From: Paenibacillus swuensis
Lineage (GTDB): Bacteria; Bacillota; Bacilli; Paenibacillales; DY6
NCBI RefSeq assembly: GCF_001644605.1
Contig: NZ_CP011388.1
Location: forward strand, 4,755,501 to 4,819,500
Direction: 5' to 3'
DNA: 64,000 bases
A program made the translations under genes and the position numbers. Positions 54,039-64,000 of the stretch are shown here, in pieces (position 1 is the first letter of the stretch; the number at the start of each line of letters is the position of its first letter). The notes beneath the pieces are model-generated. The model had not been told where the DNA came from and did not search any database. It worked only from the letters and a program-made list of their open reading frames with translations.

Positions 54039-55085
54039 ATGAGAGTTCATGTTACGGAGCTGGTGAACGGAGATACTTTAAACAAGGATATATACAACAG
54101 TTACGGGTTAATGGTTATTTCCTCGGGCACGGTCCTGCAGTCTAAAGAAATATCCAAGCTCTATCTTCATTCCATTGATTACGTGGACATTCTGACCCGC
54201 GCAACCCTGCACGACCTGGAACCGGACAAGCTGGACAATCCTTATTTAAGTTCAATGCATTCCGAATACATATCAGCCCTTCAGGGCATCGAATCCCTAT
54301 TCGCACAGGCTTTCCAGGATGGTAAATTCGAACACGAACAGATGGAATCTTCCTTCGGACCGCTTGTGATTAACTTTAAGCAACAGACGGATGTCGTCAC
54401 CCTCTTACTTACTTTAAACAGCAAGGATGACTATACATATCAACATAGCGTACAAGTGGGCATGATTTCTTATTACATAGCCAAATGGTTGGGACTGCAG
54501 GAAGAAGAAGCGCTGATTGTCGGCAAAGCCGGTTTCTTGCATGATATCGGGAAATGCAGAATCGATGAGTCCATCCTAAATAAACCCGGACGTCTTACCG
54601 AGACGGAATATACGGAAATCAAACAACATACCATCCACGGTCATGAAATTATCTCCCGCTCCATCGGAAGTTCTGTCTACTCCAGAGTCGCGCTGGAACA
54701 TCATGAACGGATGGACGGTCAAGGATATCCGAACGGGAAGAAGGGTGATGAGTTGCACTTCTACTCACGGATTGTGGCTGTAGCCGACGTATACAGCGCG
54801 ATGATCTCCTCAAGAGTTTACCAGGAGAAGAGGGATTTACTCACCGTGCTGAAAGAATTGAACCGATGCAGCTTCGGTGAACTGGATCCCGTCATTACTC
54901 AGACCTTTATCAAAAATATGATCCCCAATTTTATAGGCAAAAAAGTCATGCTGAAATCCGGCGAAACCGGTGAAATCGTAATGAACAATCCCAATGATTT
55001 CTTTAGTCCCCTTCTGCAAATCGGAGATCAGTTCTGCGATTTATCCAAACAGAGCGAGGCTGAAATCGATACGATCTTTATGTAA
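54039..55085 (+). CDS. HD-GYP domain protein, second copy (348 aa)
   Basis: Same domain order as the HD-GYP gene at 48.9-50.0 kb. The N-terminal region is MRVHVTELVNGDTLNKDIYN. HD-GYP motifs are YQHSVQVGMISYYIA, GFLHDIGKCRID, HHERMDGQGYPNGKKG and ADVYSAMISSRVYQEK. The same C-terminal small barrel follows (KKVMLKSGETGEIVMN). ATG 54039 is chosen because GGGGCGG lies 5 bases before it. All metal ligands are present, so cyclic dinucleotide hydrolysis is expected. A terminator follows at once. Confidence 0.85.
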   Translation: MRVHVTELVNGDTLNKDIYNSYGLMVISSGTVLQSKEISKLYLHSIDYVDILTRATLHDLEPDKLDNPYLSSMHSEYISALQGIESLFAQAFQDGKFEHEQMESSFGPLVINFKQQTDVVTLLLTLNSKDDYTYQHSVQVGMISYYIAKWLGLQEEEALIVGKAGFLHDIGKCRIDESILNKPGRLTETEYTEIKQHTIHGHEIISRSIGSSVYSRVALEHHERMDGQGYPNGKKGDELHFYSRIVAVADVYSAMISSRVYQEKRDLLTVLKELNRCSFGELDPVITQTFIKNMIPNFIGKKVMLKSGETGEIVMNNPNDFFSPLLQIGDQFCDLSKQSEAEIDTIFM

Positions 55086-55090
55086 AGAAC

Positions 55091-55133
55091 ACCGCAGAAC
55101 TGGTACTTAAGAGCCCGCTCTGCGGTTTTTTAT
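55091..55133 (+). terminator. Terminator of the second HD-GYP gene
   Basis: ACCGCAGA and TCTGCGGT pair across a GC-rich loop and are followed by TTTTTTTA. Confidence 0.88.
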
Positions 55134-55155
55134 GCGTACAGAATCTTTGGCCGCC

Positions 55156-56370
55156 CTATTGAACCAATCTCTTCGCGGTCAGGAACGTTCTCTTCCAATA
55201 TGCTTTATTGATATCCGTAATTTGGACTCCGTTTTGAGGCTCTGGTGAAGCGTGTATCATTTGGTTGTCCCCCATATAAATGGCCACATGGCCAATCGTA
55301 CGGTTGGATTTGAAACGTCCCGGTACGTAGAAGAACATCAAATCGCCGGGCCGTAGATTTTTCCGGCTTACTTCTATGCCGTTCCTTGCTTGTGAACGGG
55401 CCGTACGAGGCAAATTCACTCCGTATTTATCAAACACATGTTGAGTAAATGTAGAGCAATCAAACGTTCCGGATTTCGGATAGGATTCTGTGCCGAATTC
55501 GTAATCCACGCCAATATACTTCTTCGCAGTCGAGAGTAGACTGGATTCATTCGCGGAAACAAGTGCAGGCAAAGCCTCTTCCTGATCTCCGTTCATGGAT
55601 GGTGAAGTGCCATCCCCTGAAGTTTCGTTGCCTTGAGCTTCATTCCCTTGAGTTTTGCTTCCCTGATCTTCTTCACCCGATGGTGAATGAGGTTCGTCTC
55701 CGAAATTGAGGTTCGGGTCATTCCCCTCATCCCCATCATTAAAGTTTAACCCGTCAACGGGAATGGAGGAAGGGGACAACACAAGTCCGTCAGTTCCCGC
55801 TTGAGCGTTCATATCGTTACGAAACATATCCTCAGCGGCGGAGGCAGGCATATAAACGCCTCCGTTGATAAGAACGGACGGTTTGCTAAGCTGGATCTGC
55901 TCGCCCTCAGTCTTTACAACATTGGAATTCACATTGAACTCAAACTCCTCGCCGTAATCGCCTAATTTCAGAATGCCCGCGCTTTCGTTGAACTTAGAAC
56001 GGAATTCCAGTGTTTCGGCGAGCTGAGAAACCGAAATATATTTCTCCCCTTCCCGCTCCATATAGGGAATCGTCACCGGGCTTAAGCCGCCACTCTGCAT
56101 TCGAAATCTTCCGGTTCCGCCATTTGGCGGGATATCCGCCGCGCCCCGGCCTTTAAGCTGCATCTCCCGAATTTGACGCCTTTGCTCTCCTTGTTGCATT
56201 TGTAACTGTTGTTCCTGTAATTGACCTTCATGTTGTAAGTGAGGCGGGATTTCGGACAGACCTTGGCTTTGATTCTGACCTGTCCCTCCGCAACTCGGCA
56301 GTAACAAGATCCCGCCGGCTATAGCCGCCATAATCCATTTATCATTGCGGTGTTTCTTTGGTTGATTCAC
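55156..56370 (-). CDS. NlpC/P60 cell-wall hydrolase, lipoprotein (404 aa)
   Basis: The N-terminus has a basic stretch, a short hydrophobic helix and lipobox LPSC, so it is probably lipid-anchored outside. A Gln-rich stretch follows (QLQEQQLQMQQGEQRRQ). Next comes a copper-amine-oxidase-N-like domain (YISVSQLAETLEFRSKFNES, VLINGGVYMPASAAEDMF) common in Paenibacillus wall proteins. An acidic linker with QGNEAQGNE repeats leads to the NlpC/P60 peptidase (about 280-404), with catalytic Cys in GTFDCSTFTQHVF, His in RTIGHVAIYMGD and a third residue in MIHASPEP. It cuts peptide links in peptidoglycan. GTG start with AAGGGGA before it. Confidence 0.85.
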   Translation of the reverse strand: MNQPKKHRNDKWIMAAIAGGILLLPSCGGTGQNQSQGLSEIPPHLQHEGQLQEQQLQMQQGEQRRQIREMQLKGRGAADIPPNGGTGRFRMQSGGLSPVTIPYMEREGEKYISVSQLAETLEFRSKFNESAGILKLGDYGEEFEFNVNSNVVKTEGEQIQLSKPSVLINGGVYMPASAAEDMFRNDMNAQAGTDGLVLSPSSIPVDGLNFNDGDEGNDPNLNFGDEPHSPSGEEDQGSKTQGNEAQGNETSGDGTSPSMNGDQEEALPALVSANESSLLSTAKKYIGVDYEFGTESYPKSGTFDCSTFTQHVFDKYGVNLPRTARSQARNGIEVSRKNLRPGDLMFFYVPGRFKSNRTIGHVAIYMGDNQMIHASPEPQNGVQITDINKAYWKRTFLTAKRLVQ

Positions 56371-56441
56371 TTGGAGTCCCCTTCCGCTTTAAGTTACTTG
56401 CATGTCATCCATTAGCATGAGGTTCCCAAAGTGAATTTATG

Positions 56442-56477
56442 CAAAAGAAAAGACACAGCCGCAAGCGGCTATGCCTT
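56442..56477 (-). terminator. Terminator of the suf operon
   Basis: AGCCG and CGGCT pair around CTTG with weaker outer pairing; the minus strand continues TCTTTTCTTTT. Confidence 0.7.
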
Positions 56478-56504
56478 TATGATCATTCTGTATTGGACTA
56501 TTTA

Positions 56505-57902
56505 TTATCCGATTGAGCCTTCCATTTCGAACTTAATCAATCTGTTCATTTCCACCGCGTATTCCATCGGCAATTCCTTGGTGAACGGTTCGATAAAGCC
56601 CATAACGATCATCTGAGTCGCATCCGCTTCCGTTAAGCCGCGGCTCATCAGATAGAACAATTGGTCTTCGGATACTTTGGAAACCGTAGCCTCATGCTCC
56701 AACGTGATGTTATCATTCAGAATCTCATTATAAGGGATTGTGTCCGAAGTAGACTGTTTATCCATAATTAACGTATCGCATTTAATGTTCGCTTTCGAAC
56801 CTTGGGAGTTACGTCCGAAGGAAGCCAAACCGCGATAAGTCACTTTGCCGCCATGCTTGGAGATGGACTTCGACACAATGGTGGAGGACGTATCCGGCGC
56901 AAGATGAGTCATCTTGGCTCCCGCATCCTGATGCTGACCTTTGCCGGCAACCGCGATGGATAGTACCATCCCTTTAGCGCCGCGACCTTTGAGAACAACA
57001 GCGGGGTACTTCATGGTAAGCTTCGAACCGATGTTACCGTCAACCCATTCCATGGTTGCATTTTCTTCAGCTACCGCACGCTTTGTAACCAAGTTGTAGA
57101 TGTTAGGCGCCCAGTTCTGTATCGTTGTATAACGCACGCGCGCGTCCTTCATGGCAAGGATTTCAACAACCGCGCTGTGAAGCGAGTTCGTGCTGTATAT
57201 TGGCGCTGTACAGCCTTCTACATAATGCACGGAACTGCCTTCATCCGCTAGAATCAGTGTACGCTCGAACTGTCCCATGTTCTCGGAGTTGATACGGAAG
57301 TACGCCTGTAGAGGCACTTCACATTTCACGCCTTTCGGAACGTAGATGAAACTTCCGCCGGACCATACGGCACTGTTCAATGCCGCAAATTTGTTGTCGT
57401 TCGGAGGAATAATCGTACCGAAAAATTTACGGAACAGCTCCGGGTGTTCACGCAATGCCGTATCCGTATCCGTGAAGATTACGCCTTGATCTTCAAGATC
57501 TTTCTGCATGCTGTGATATACGACTTCGGATTCATATTGAGCGGATACGCCGGCAAGGAACTTCTGCTCCGCTTCCGGGATACCCAGCTTGTCGAAAGTT
57601 TCCTTAATTTCAGAAGGAACTTCCTCCCAAGTTTTCCCTTGCTTCTCAGACGGTTTTACATAATACTGGATTTCATTGAAATCCAAGTCATCCATATTCC
57701 CGCCCCATGTTGGCATAGGCATTTTGTAGAACTGCTCCAAGGATTTCAAACGGAAATCCAACATCCACTCGGGCTCATTCTTCATTTTGGAAATTTCGAT
57801 GACGATTTCTTTCGTTAAGCCTTTTCCTGATTGGAAGATGGACTTATGTTCGTCACGGAAGCCGTACTTGTAATCTTCCATTTCCGGCATTTGTTTAGCC
57901 AT
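56505..57902 (-). CDS. sufB: Fe-S cluster assembly protein SufB (465 aa)
   Basis: Scaffold subunit of the SufBCD complex that builds Fe-S clusters. Typical stretches: [52 protein letters not shown] and the beta-helix end [25 protein letters not shown]. The frame is open to 58070, but AGGAGG before ATG 57902 ([12 protein letters not shown]) marks the start. It is last in the sufC-sufD-sufS-sufU-sufB operon, the standard order in Bacilli. Confidence 0.96.
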   Translation of the reverse strand: MAKQMPEMEDYKYGFRDEHKSIFQSGKGLTKEIVIEISKMKNEPEWMLDFRLKSLEQFYKMPMPTWGGNMDDLDFNEIQYYVKPSEKQGKTWEEVPSEIKETFDKLGIPEAEQKFLAGVSAQYESEVVYHSMQKDLEDQGVIFTDTDTALREHPELFRKFFGTIIPPNDNKFAALNSAVWSGGSFIYVPKGVKCEVPLQAYFRINSENMGQFERTLILADEGSSVHYVEGCTAPIYSTNSLHSAVVEILAMKDARVRYTTIQNWAPNIYNLVTKRAVAEENATMEWVDGNIGSKLTMKYPAVVLKGRGAKGMVLSIAVAGKGQHQDAGAKMTHLAPDTSSTIVSKSISKHGGKVTYRGLASFGRNSQGSKANIKCDTLIMDKQSTSDTIPYNEILNDNITLEHEATVSKVSEDQLFYLMSRGLTEADATQMIVMGFIEPFTKELPMEYAVEMNRLIKFEMEGSIG

Positions 57903-57939
57903 GGCACATACCTCCTGTAAATTGATGTTGAAGTTGAAA

Positions 57940-60888
<2,949 letters not shown>

Positions 60889-60909
60889 GCTTCTTTGCTC
60901 CCCCTTTGG

Positions 60910-61695
60910 TTAGACGCTCTCGCCTACAGTTTCGTCCACGATGCCGAGTTCTTCTTTCACCCAGTCGTAGCCTTCGGCTTCAAGACGCTTAGCCAATTCA
61001 GGTCCTCCGGACTTCACGATGCGGCCTTGCATCATCACGTGAACATGATCCGGAGTAATATAATCAAGCAAACGCTGATAGTGAGTAATGATCAGGAAAC
61101 TGCGGTTCTCGTCGCGCATCGCGTTAACACCCGCGGCAACAATACGCAAAGCGTCAATATCCAAGCCGGAATCAATTTCATCCAGTATGACAAGCTTCGG
61201 ATCCAATAGCATCATTTGCAAAATTTCGTTGCGTTTCTTCTCGCCGCCGGAGAAGCCTTCATTCAAGTAACGGTGTGAAAACTCGGGATTCATTTCTAGC
61301 TCTTTCATCTTGCTTTCCATCTGACGGATAAACTTGATCAGTGAAATCTCGCTGCCTTCTTCCCTGCGCGCATTGATTGCGCTGCGAAGGAAATCGGAAT
61401 TGGTTACACCTGTGATCTCGCTTGGATACTGCATCGCCAGGAACAGGCCGGCGCGGGCGCGCTCATCTACGGCCATATCCAACACATCTTCGCCGTTCAA
61501 TGTAACGGAGCCGTCTTGCACTTCATATTTAGGGTGGCCCATAAGCGTGGAAGCAAGGGTACTCTTACCTGTGCCGTTCGGTCCCATGATCGCGTGTATT
61601 TCGCCGCCTTTAATATCCAGGTTAATGCCTTTCAGAATTTCTTTCCCTTCAATAGTGGCTTTTAAGCCTTCTATTGTAAATTGCAATGTGGACAT
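60910..61695 (-). CDS. sufC: Fe-S cluster assembly ATPase SufC (261 aa)
   Basis: ABC-type ATPase that drives SufBCD. Walker A is GPNGTGKSTL, the signature is GFSGGEKKRNE, Walker B is LVILDEIDSGLD, and the switch histidine is in FLIITHYQRLL. GGAGG precedes the ATG. First gene of the suf operon. The region upstream has inverted and tandem repeats suited to an iron- or peroxide-responsive repressor. Confidence 0.97.
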   Translation of the reverse strand: MSTLQFTIEGLKATIEGKEILKGINLDIKGGEIHAIMGPNGTGKSTLASTLMGHPKYEVQDGSVTLNGEDVLDMAVDERARAGLFLAMQYPSEITGVTNSDFLRSAINARREEGSEISLIKFIRQMESKMKELEMNPEFSHRYLNEGFSGGEKKRNEILQMMLLDPKLVILDEIDSGLDIDALRIVAAGVNAMRDENRSFLIITHYQRLLDYITPDHVHVMMQGRIVKSGGPELAKRLEAEGYDWVKEELGIVDETVGESV

Positions 61696-61755
61696 GAAAT
61701 GTTACCTCCGTGAAATAAGTATAATGAGAAAAATCCCGAGTGGAATTCTTCTTAT

Positions 61756-61793
61756 TTAGTAATTATTCTAATTTGATTCTCAATGATTCTCAA
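61756..61793 (-). promoter_or_regulatory. Candidate Fur/PerR-type operator region upstream of suf
   Basis: Two parts touch: TTAGAATAATTACTAA (61771-61756, minus strand), a palindrome-like match to the PerR/Fur box type, and an exact tandem repeat of the 10-mer TTGAGAATCA (61793-61774), whose GAGAATCATT core resembles Fur half sites. They lie 61-98 bases before sufC. Which regulator, if any, binds is inference. Confidence 0.45.
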
Positions 61794-61898
61794 TATAAAT
61801 ATAGCTTAACATATCTCCCGGATAAAGACCAATGACCGGACAAGCTTTTGCTCAAAAAAAGAAGGTTATGGTCTACATTACTCCTTAGCAGGTCGACT

Positions 61899-62480
61899 TT
61901 ACGTGGCAAGCGCATGTTTTAAACGCAGATGTTCCTTCTCAAATTCGGTATCATTCAGCACGGGGGACAAGGGGCCCGCAGCTTCCATCCGGTCTTGTTC
62001 CAACCGCACCCACGATTTGCACCCCAGATATTCCGGCACAACCGGCAGAGTCACGGGATTCTCCAACATATACACGCGTAGAACAAGCAAGTGTAGAGGC
62101 TGCTTACGTTTCCATTTCAACCGTTCTTCGGCAAAAGCGTCCGTACCGATATGAAAATCAGCAATGCGGATTAAATCTTCCGTGTCCGTTATTTCAATAC
62201 TTTCCACAACCTTGGCGCATGCGGACACTGTAACAGTCTGCCCTGTCTGATCCCAATTCACAAGCGTTTCGTCAATTTCAAGACGGTGTGATTCTTTGAT
62301 CCATTCTTTTTTCTGATGTTCGTAGGTTGGATAAAGATAGAAGGTATGGCTTCGCACCTCAAAATGCCGCGTCTCTTCCACAATTCCGCCTTTTCGCATC
62401 ATGATGATCTGCGCGCCTTCCTGCAGCGCCTTTGTGGTGACCGCCCATTCCTTGAGCGCGATGGACTCCGGTATGAACAT
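61899..62480 (-). CDS. DUF1802 family protein (193 aa)
   Basis: The start MFIPESIALKEWAVTTKALQEGAQIIMMRKGGI and the middle FYLYPTYEHQKKEWIKESH match the DUF1802 family of unknown function. The protein is soluble and about 190 residues, the usual size. GAGGAGG lies before two adjacent ATGs (62483 and 62480); the second is chosen on spacing. It is divergent from mtnK; no link to methionine salvage is known. Confidence 0.78.
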   Translation of the reverse strand: MFIPESIALKEWAVTTKALQEGAQIIMMRKGGIVEETRHFEVRSHTFYLYPTYEHQKKEWIKESHRLEIDETLVNWDQTGQTVTVSACAKVVESIEITDTEDLIRIADFHIGTDAFAEERLKWKRKQPLHLLVLRVYMLENPVTLPVVPEYLGCKSWVRLEQDRMEAAGPLSPVLNDTEFEKEHLRLKHALAT

Positions 62481-62651
62481 CATTATTTCCTCCTCTGCCA
62501 ACATGAATACCAAAATTATAATGAAGCTTCCTGCTGAAAACAACTGCAAACTATGGTCTGAGGATTAGGTATGTTCATCATGTGGGTTCTATTTTATAAT
62601 AGGTTCAAATGCGCTCGCGTTTATCATGTATTCTGGGGAGGTTTTTACGCA

Positions 62652-63872
62652 ATGTCCGCTTACCATCCGCTGAACGAAGCAGAAGCGATCGAAATAGCAC
62701 GTACTTTACCCGGCTTGTTTAGTCCCGGAGCCGAATTGACCAGCCGTGAAATCGGCGACGGCAATTTAAACCTGGTGTTTCATATCAAGGATGCTTCCGC
62801 ATCCCGCAGTATCATTATGAAACAAGCTCTGCCCTACGCCAAAGTCGTGGGGGAATCCTGGCCGCTGACGCTGGACCGGGCCCGTATTGAAAGCGAAGCT
62901 TTGCTGCTTGAGGGTACTTTATGTCCTGGTTTGGTTCCTCATGTCCACTTGTACGATCCGGAGATGTCATTAATTGTCATGGAAGATCTAAGCGACCATG
63001 TCATCATGCGTAAAGGGCTGATTGAGGGCAACCGTTATCCGCTGTTTGCCGATCACATCTCCACTTTCCTCGCGAACACGCTCTTTTTCACTTCCGATCT
63101 CGGCATGAATCAGCAAGAGAAGAAAGAGCAGGTCAAGCGATTTATTAATCCGGAGTTGTGCAAAATTACCGAGGATCTGATCTTCGACGATCCTTACCGG
63201 GATGCGGACACCAACAATTTCGCCGAATCGATTCGCGACGAGGCCGAAATGCTGTGGCACGACGGAGAACTTCACCTGGAAATCGCGTTGCTTCGTCATA
63301 AGTTTCTCACGCATGCGCAAGCGCTCTTACACGGGGACTTGCACACAGGCAGCGTGTTCATTCGCGAGGATTCAACGAAAGTAATTGACCCTGAATTTGC
63401 CTATTATGGCCCTATGGGATTTGATATCGGCGCCGTTATCGCAAATCTGCTGTTGAATTACGCGGGTCAGGAAGGTTGGACCCGGGATGAAGCGGAGAGA
63501 GTTGCTTACAGAGCCTATTTGCTTGAAACCGTGAGAGAGGTCTGGAATGGATTTGAGACGAAATTCCGCAAGTTGTGGGATGATCAGATCCAGGACCGAA
63601 TGTCTGAAGCGTCAACAGCGTTTCAGGATGTCTATGTGAAATCCGTCCTGCAGGACGCCATCGGATTCGCGGGCGCCAAAATGATTCGCCGCATCGTTGG
63701 TCTGGCTCACGTTGCTGATATTGATACCCTGACCGATGACGCGACGCGCGAAAGGGCTCAGCGACTTGCGCTGGCTGTAGGTAAAGCCCTTGTGAAACTG
63801 AATCGCCGGGCCGTTACGATTGATGAAGTCATTGAAATTGCCGAGCAACAAAGCTCGTTTGTTAAAGCATAA
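62652..63872 (+). CDS. mtnK: Methylthioribose kinase (406 aa)
   Basis: Phosphorylates 5-methylthioribose in the methionine salvage pathway. The fold is choline/aminoglycoside-kinase-like: GDGNLNLVFHIKD is the nucleotide loop, IIMKQALPYAKVVGESWPL carries the ATP lysine, ALLHGDLHTGSVFI is the catalytic loop and VIDPEFAYYGPMGFDIGA the metal-binding DPE. ATG 62652 is preferred over the frame start at 62571 because GGGGAGG lies before it. mtnA follows, the usual mtnKA pair. No SAM riboswitch pattern is visible in the gap upstream. Confidence 0.95.
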   Translation: MSAYHPLNEAEAIEIARTLPGLFSPGAELTSREIGDGNLNLVFHIKDASASRSIIMKQALPYAKVVGESWPLTLDRARIESEALLLEGTLCPGLVPHVHLYDPEMSLIVMEDLSDHVIMRKGLIEGNRYPLFADHISTFLANTLFFTSDLGMNQQEKKEQVKRFINPELCKITEDLIFDDPYRDADTNNFAESIRDEAEMLWHDGELHLEIALLRHKFLTHAQALLHGDLHTGSVFIREDSTKVIDPEFAYYGPMGFDIGAVIANLLLNYAGQEGWTRDEAERVAYRAYLLETVREVWNGFETKFRKLWDDQIQDRMSEASTAFQDVYVKSVLQDAIGFAGAKMIRRIVGLAHVADIDTLTDDATRERAQRLALAVGKALVKLNRRAVTIDEVIEIAEQQSSFVKA

Positions 63873-63916
63873 CCTAGCATACTACAAGACTTATTTGTAA
63901 AGAGAGGAGTACCATC

Positions 63917-64000
63917 ATGACCCCCGAAGAATTTATTCATACAGAGACACAACCTACTGACGGACAAGCCGGTTGGATCCAATCCGTCCGCTGGAACGCT
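63917..64000 (+). CDS. mtnA: Methylthioribose-1-phosphate isomerase, N-terminal start only (partial)
   Basis: ATG 63917 behind AGAGAGGAG opens a frame to the window edge (28 codons; MTPEEFIHTETQPTDG, then GWIQSVRWNA). The SVRW-type start and the position 44 bases after mtnK fit MtnA, which isomerises methylthioribose-1-phosphate to the ribulose form. Only the N-terminus is visible, so the call rests mainly on context. Confidence 0.7.
   Translation, partial: MTPEEFIHTETQPTDGQAGWIQSVRWNA

Noticed and set aside
62484-62651. SAM riboswitch upstream of mtnK
   Set aside because: No S-box core elements or following terminator can be seen between the DUF1802 gene and mtnK.

Overview
The window comes from a low-to-mid GC, endospore-forming Gram-positive bacterium, most likely Paenibacillus or a close relative in the Paenibacillaceae. 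This rests on strong AGGAGG-type ribosome binding sites, sporulation genes (ytvI, ytrH, ytrI, yheC/yheD type), a sufCDSUB operon, class I fumarase, and a gene order resembling the Bacillus dnaE / accDA / pyk / fxsA / ytvI / citZ-icd-mdh region. The genus is inference; no rRNA is present.

Layout. 1-450: 3' end of cydB and an overlooked 40-residue gene resembling the small subunit CydS of cytochrome bd oxidase. 0.5-7.7 kb: DUF11 repeat protein, a lipoprotein, a Gfo/Idh/MocA dehydrogenase divergent from an AraC regulator, and O-acetylhomoserine sulfhydrylase. 7.8-13.9 kb: a PhoP/PhoR-like two-component pair with the kinase gene first, a BASS transporter translationally coupled to class I fumarase, and a YfbR-like nucleotidase. 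14-17.9 kb: membrane proteins, an array of four 20-bp palindromes, and a nuclease-like gene cut by an in-frame stop from its winged-helix end. 17.9-25.4 kb: citZ-icd-mdh, then ppx convergent with ppk. 25.5-38.8 kb: ytvI, fxsA, pyk, accA/accD, pgpA-like, dnaE, ytrH-ytrI behind a consensus sigma-E promoter, ytpI and ytoI-like genes.

38.9-46.1 kb is the most unusual accessory region: a yheA-like gene followed by five tandem YheC/YheD-family ATP-grasp genes with a GNAT acetyltransferase between the fourth and fifth. The genes overlap or nearly touch and read as one operon. The family is associated with the spore coat in Bacillus; the layout suggests stepwise ligation of a spore-associated product (inference).

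46.2-64 kb: a CNNM/CorC-type transporter with YfkAB radical SAM enzyme, two HD-GYP genes, YunD-like phosphoesterase with a small molybdopterin-oxidoreductase-like protein and moaA, moaD-moaE divergent, an NlpC/P60 lipoprotein, the suf operon with candidate iron/peroxide operators, a DUF1802 protein, and mtnK followed by the start of mtnA.

Regulatory reading found PhoP-box-like hexamers at 11-bp spacing before both phoR and phoP, a sigma-E promoter before ytrHI, a tandem 10-bp repeat before suf, and many hairpin terminators. No tRNA, rRNA, CRISPR array, insertion sequence or prophage was recognised. No search or alignment could be run; family calls come from recognised motifs and synteny.
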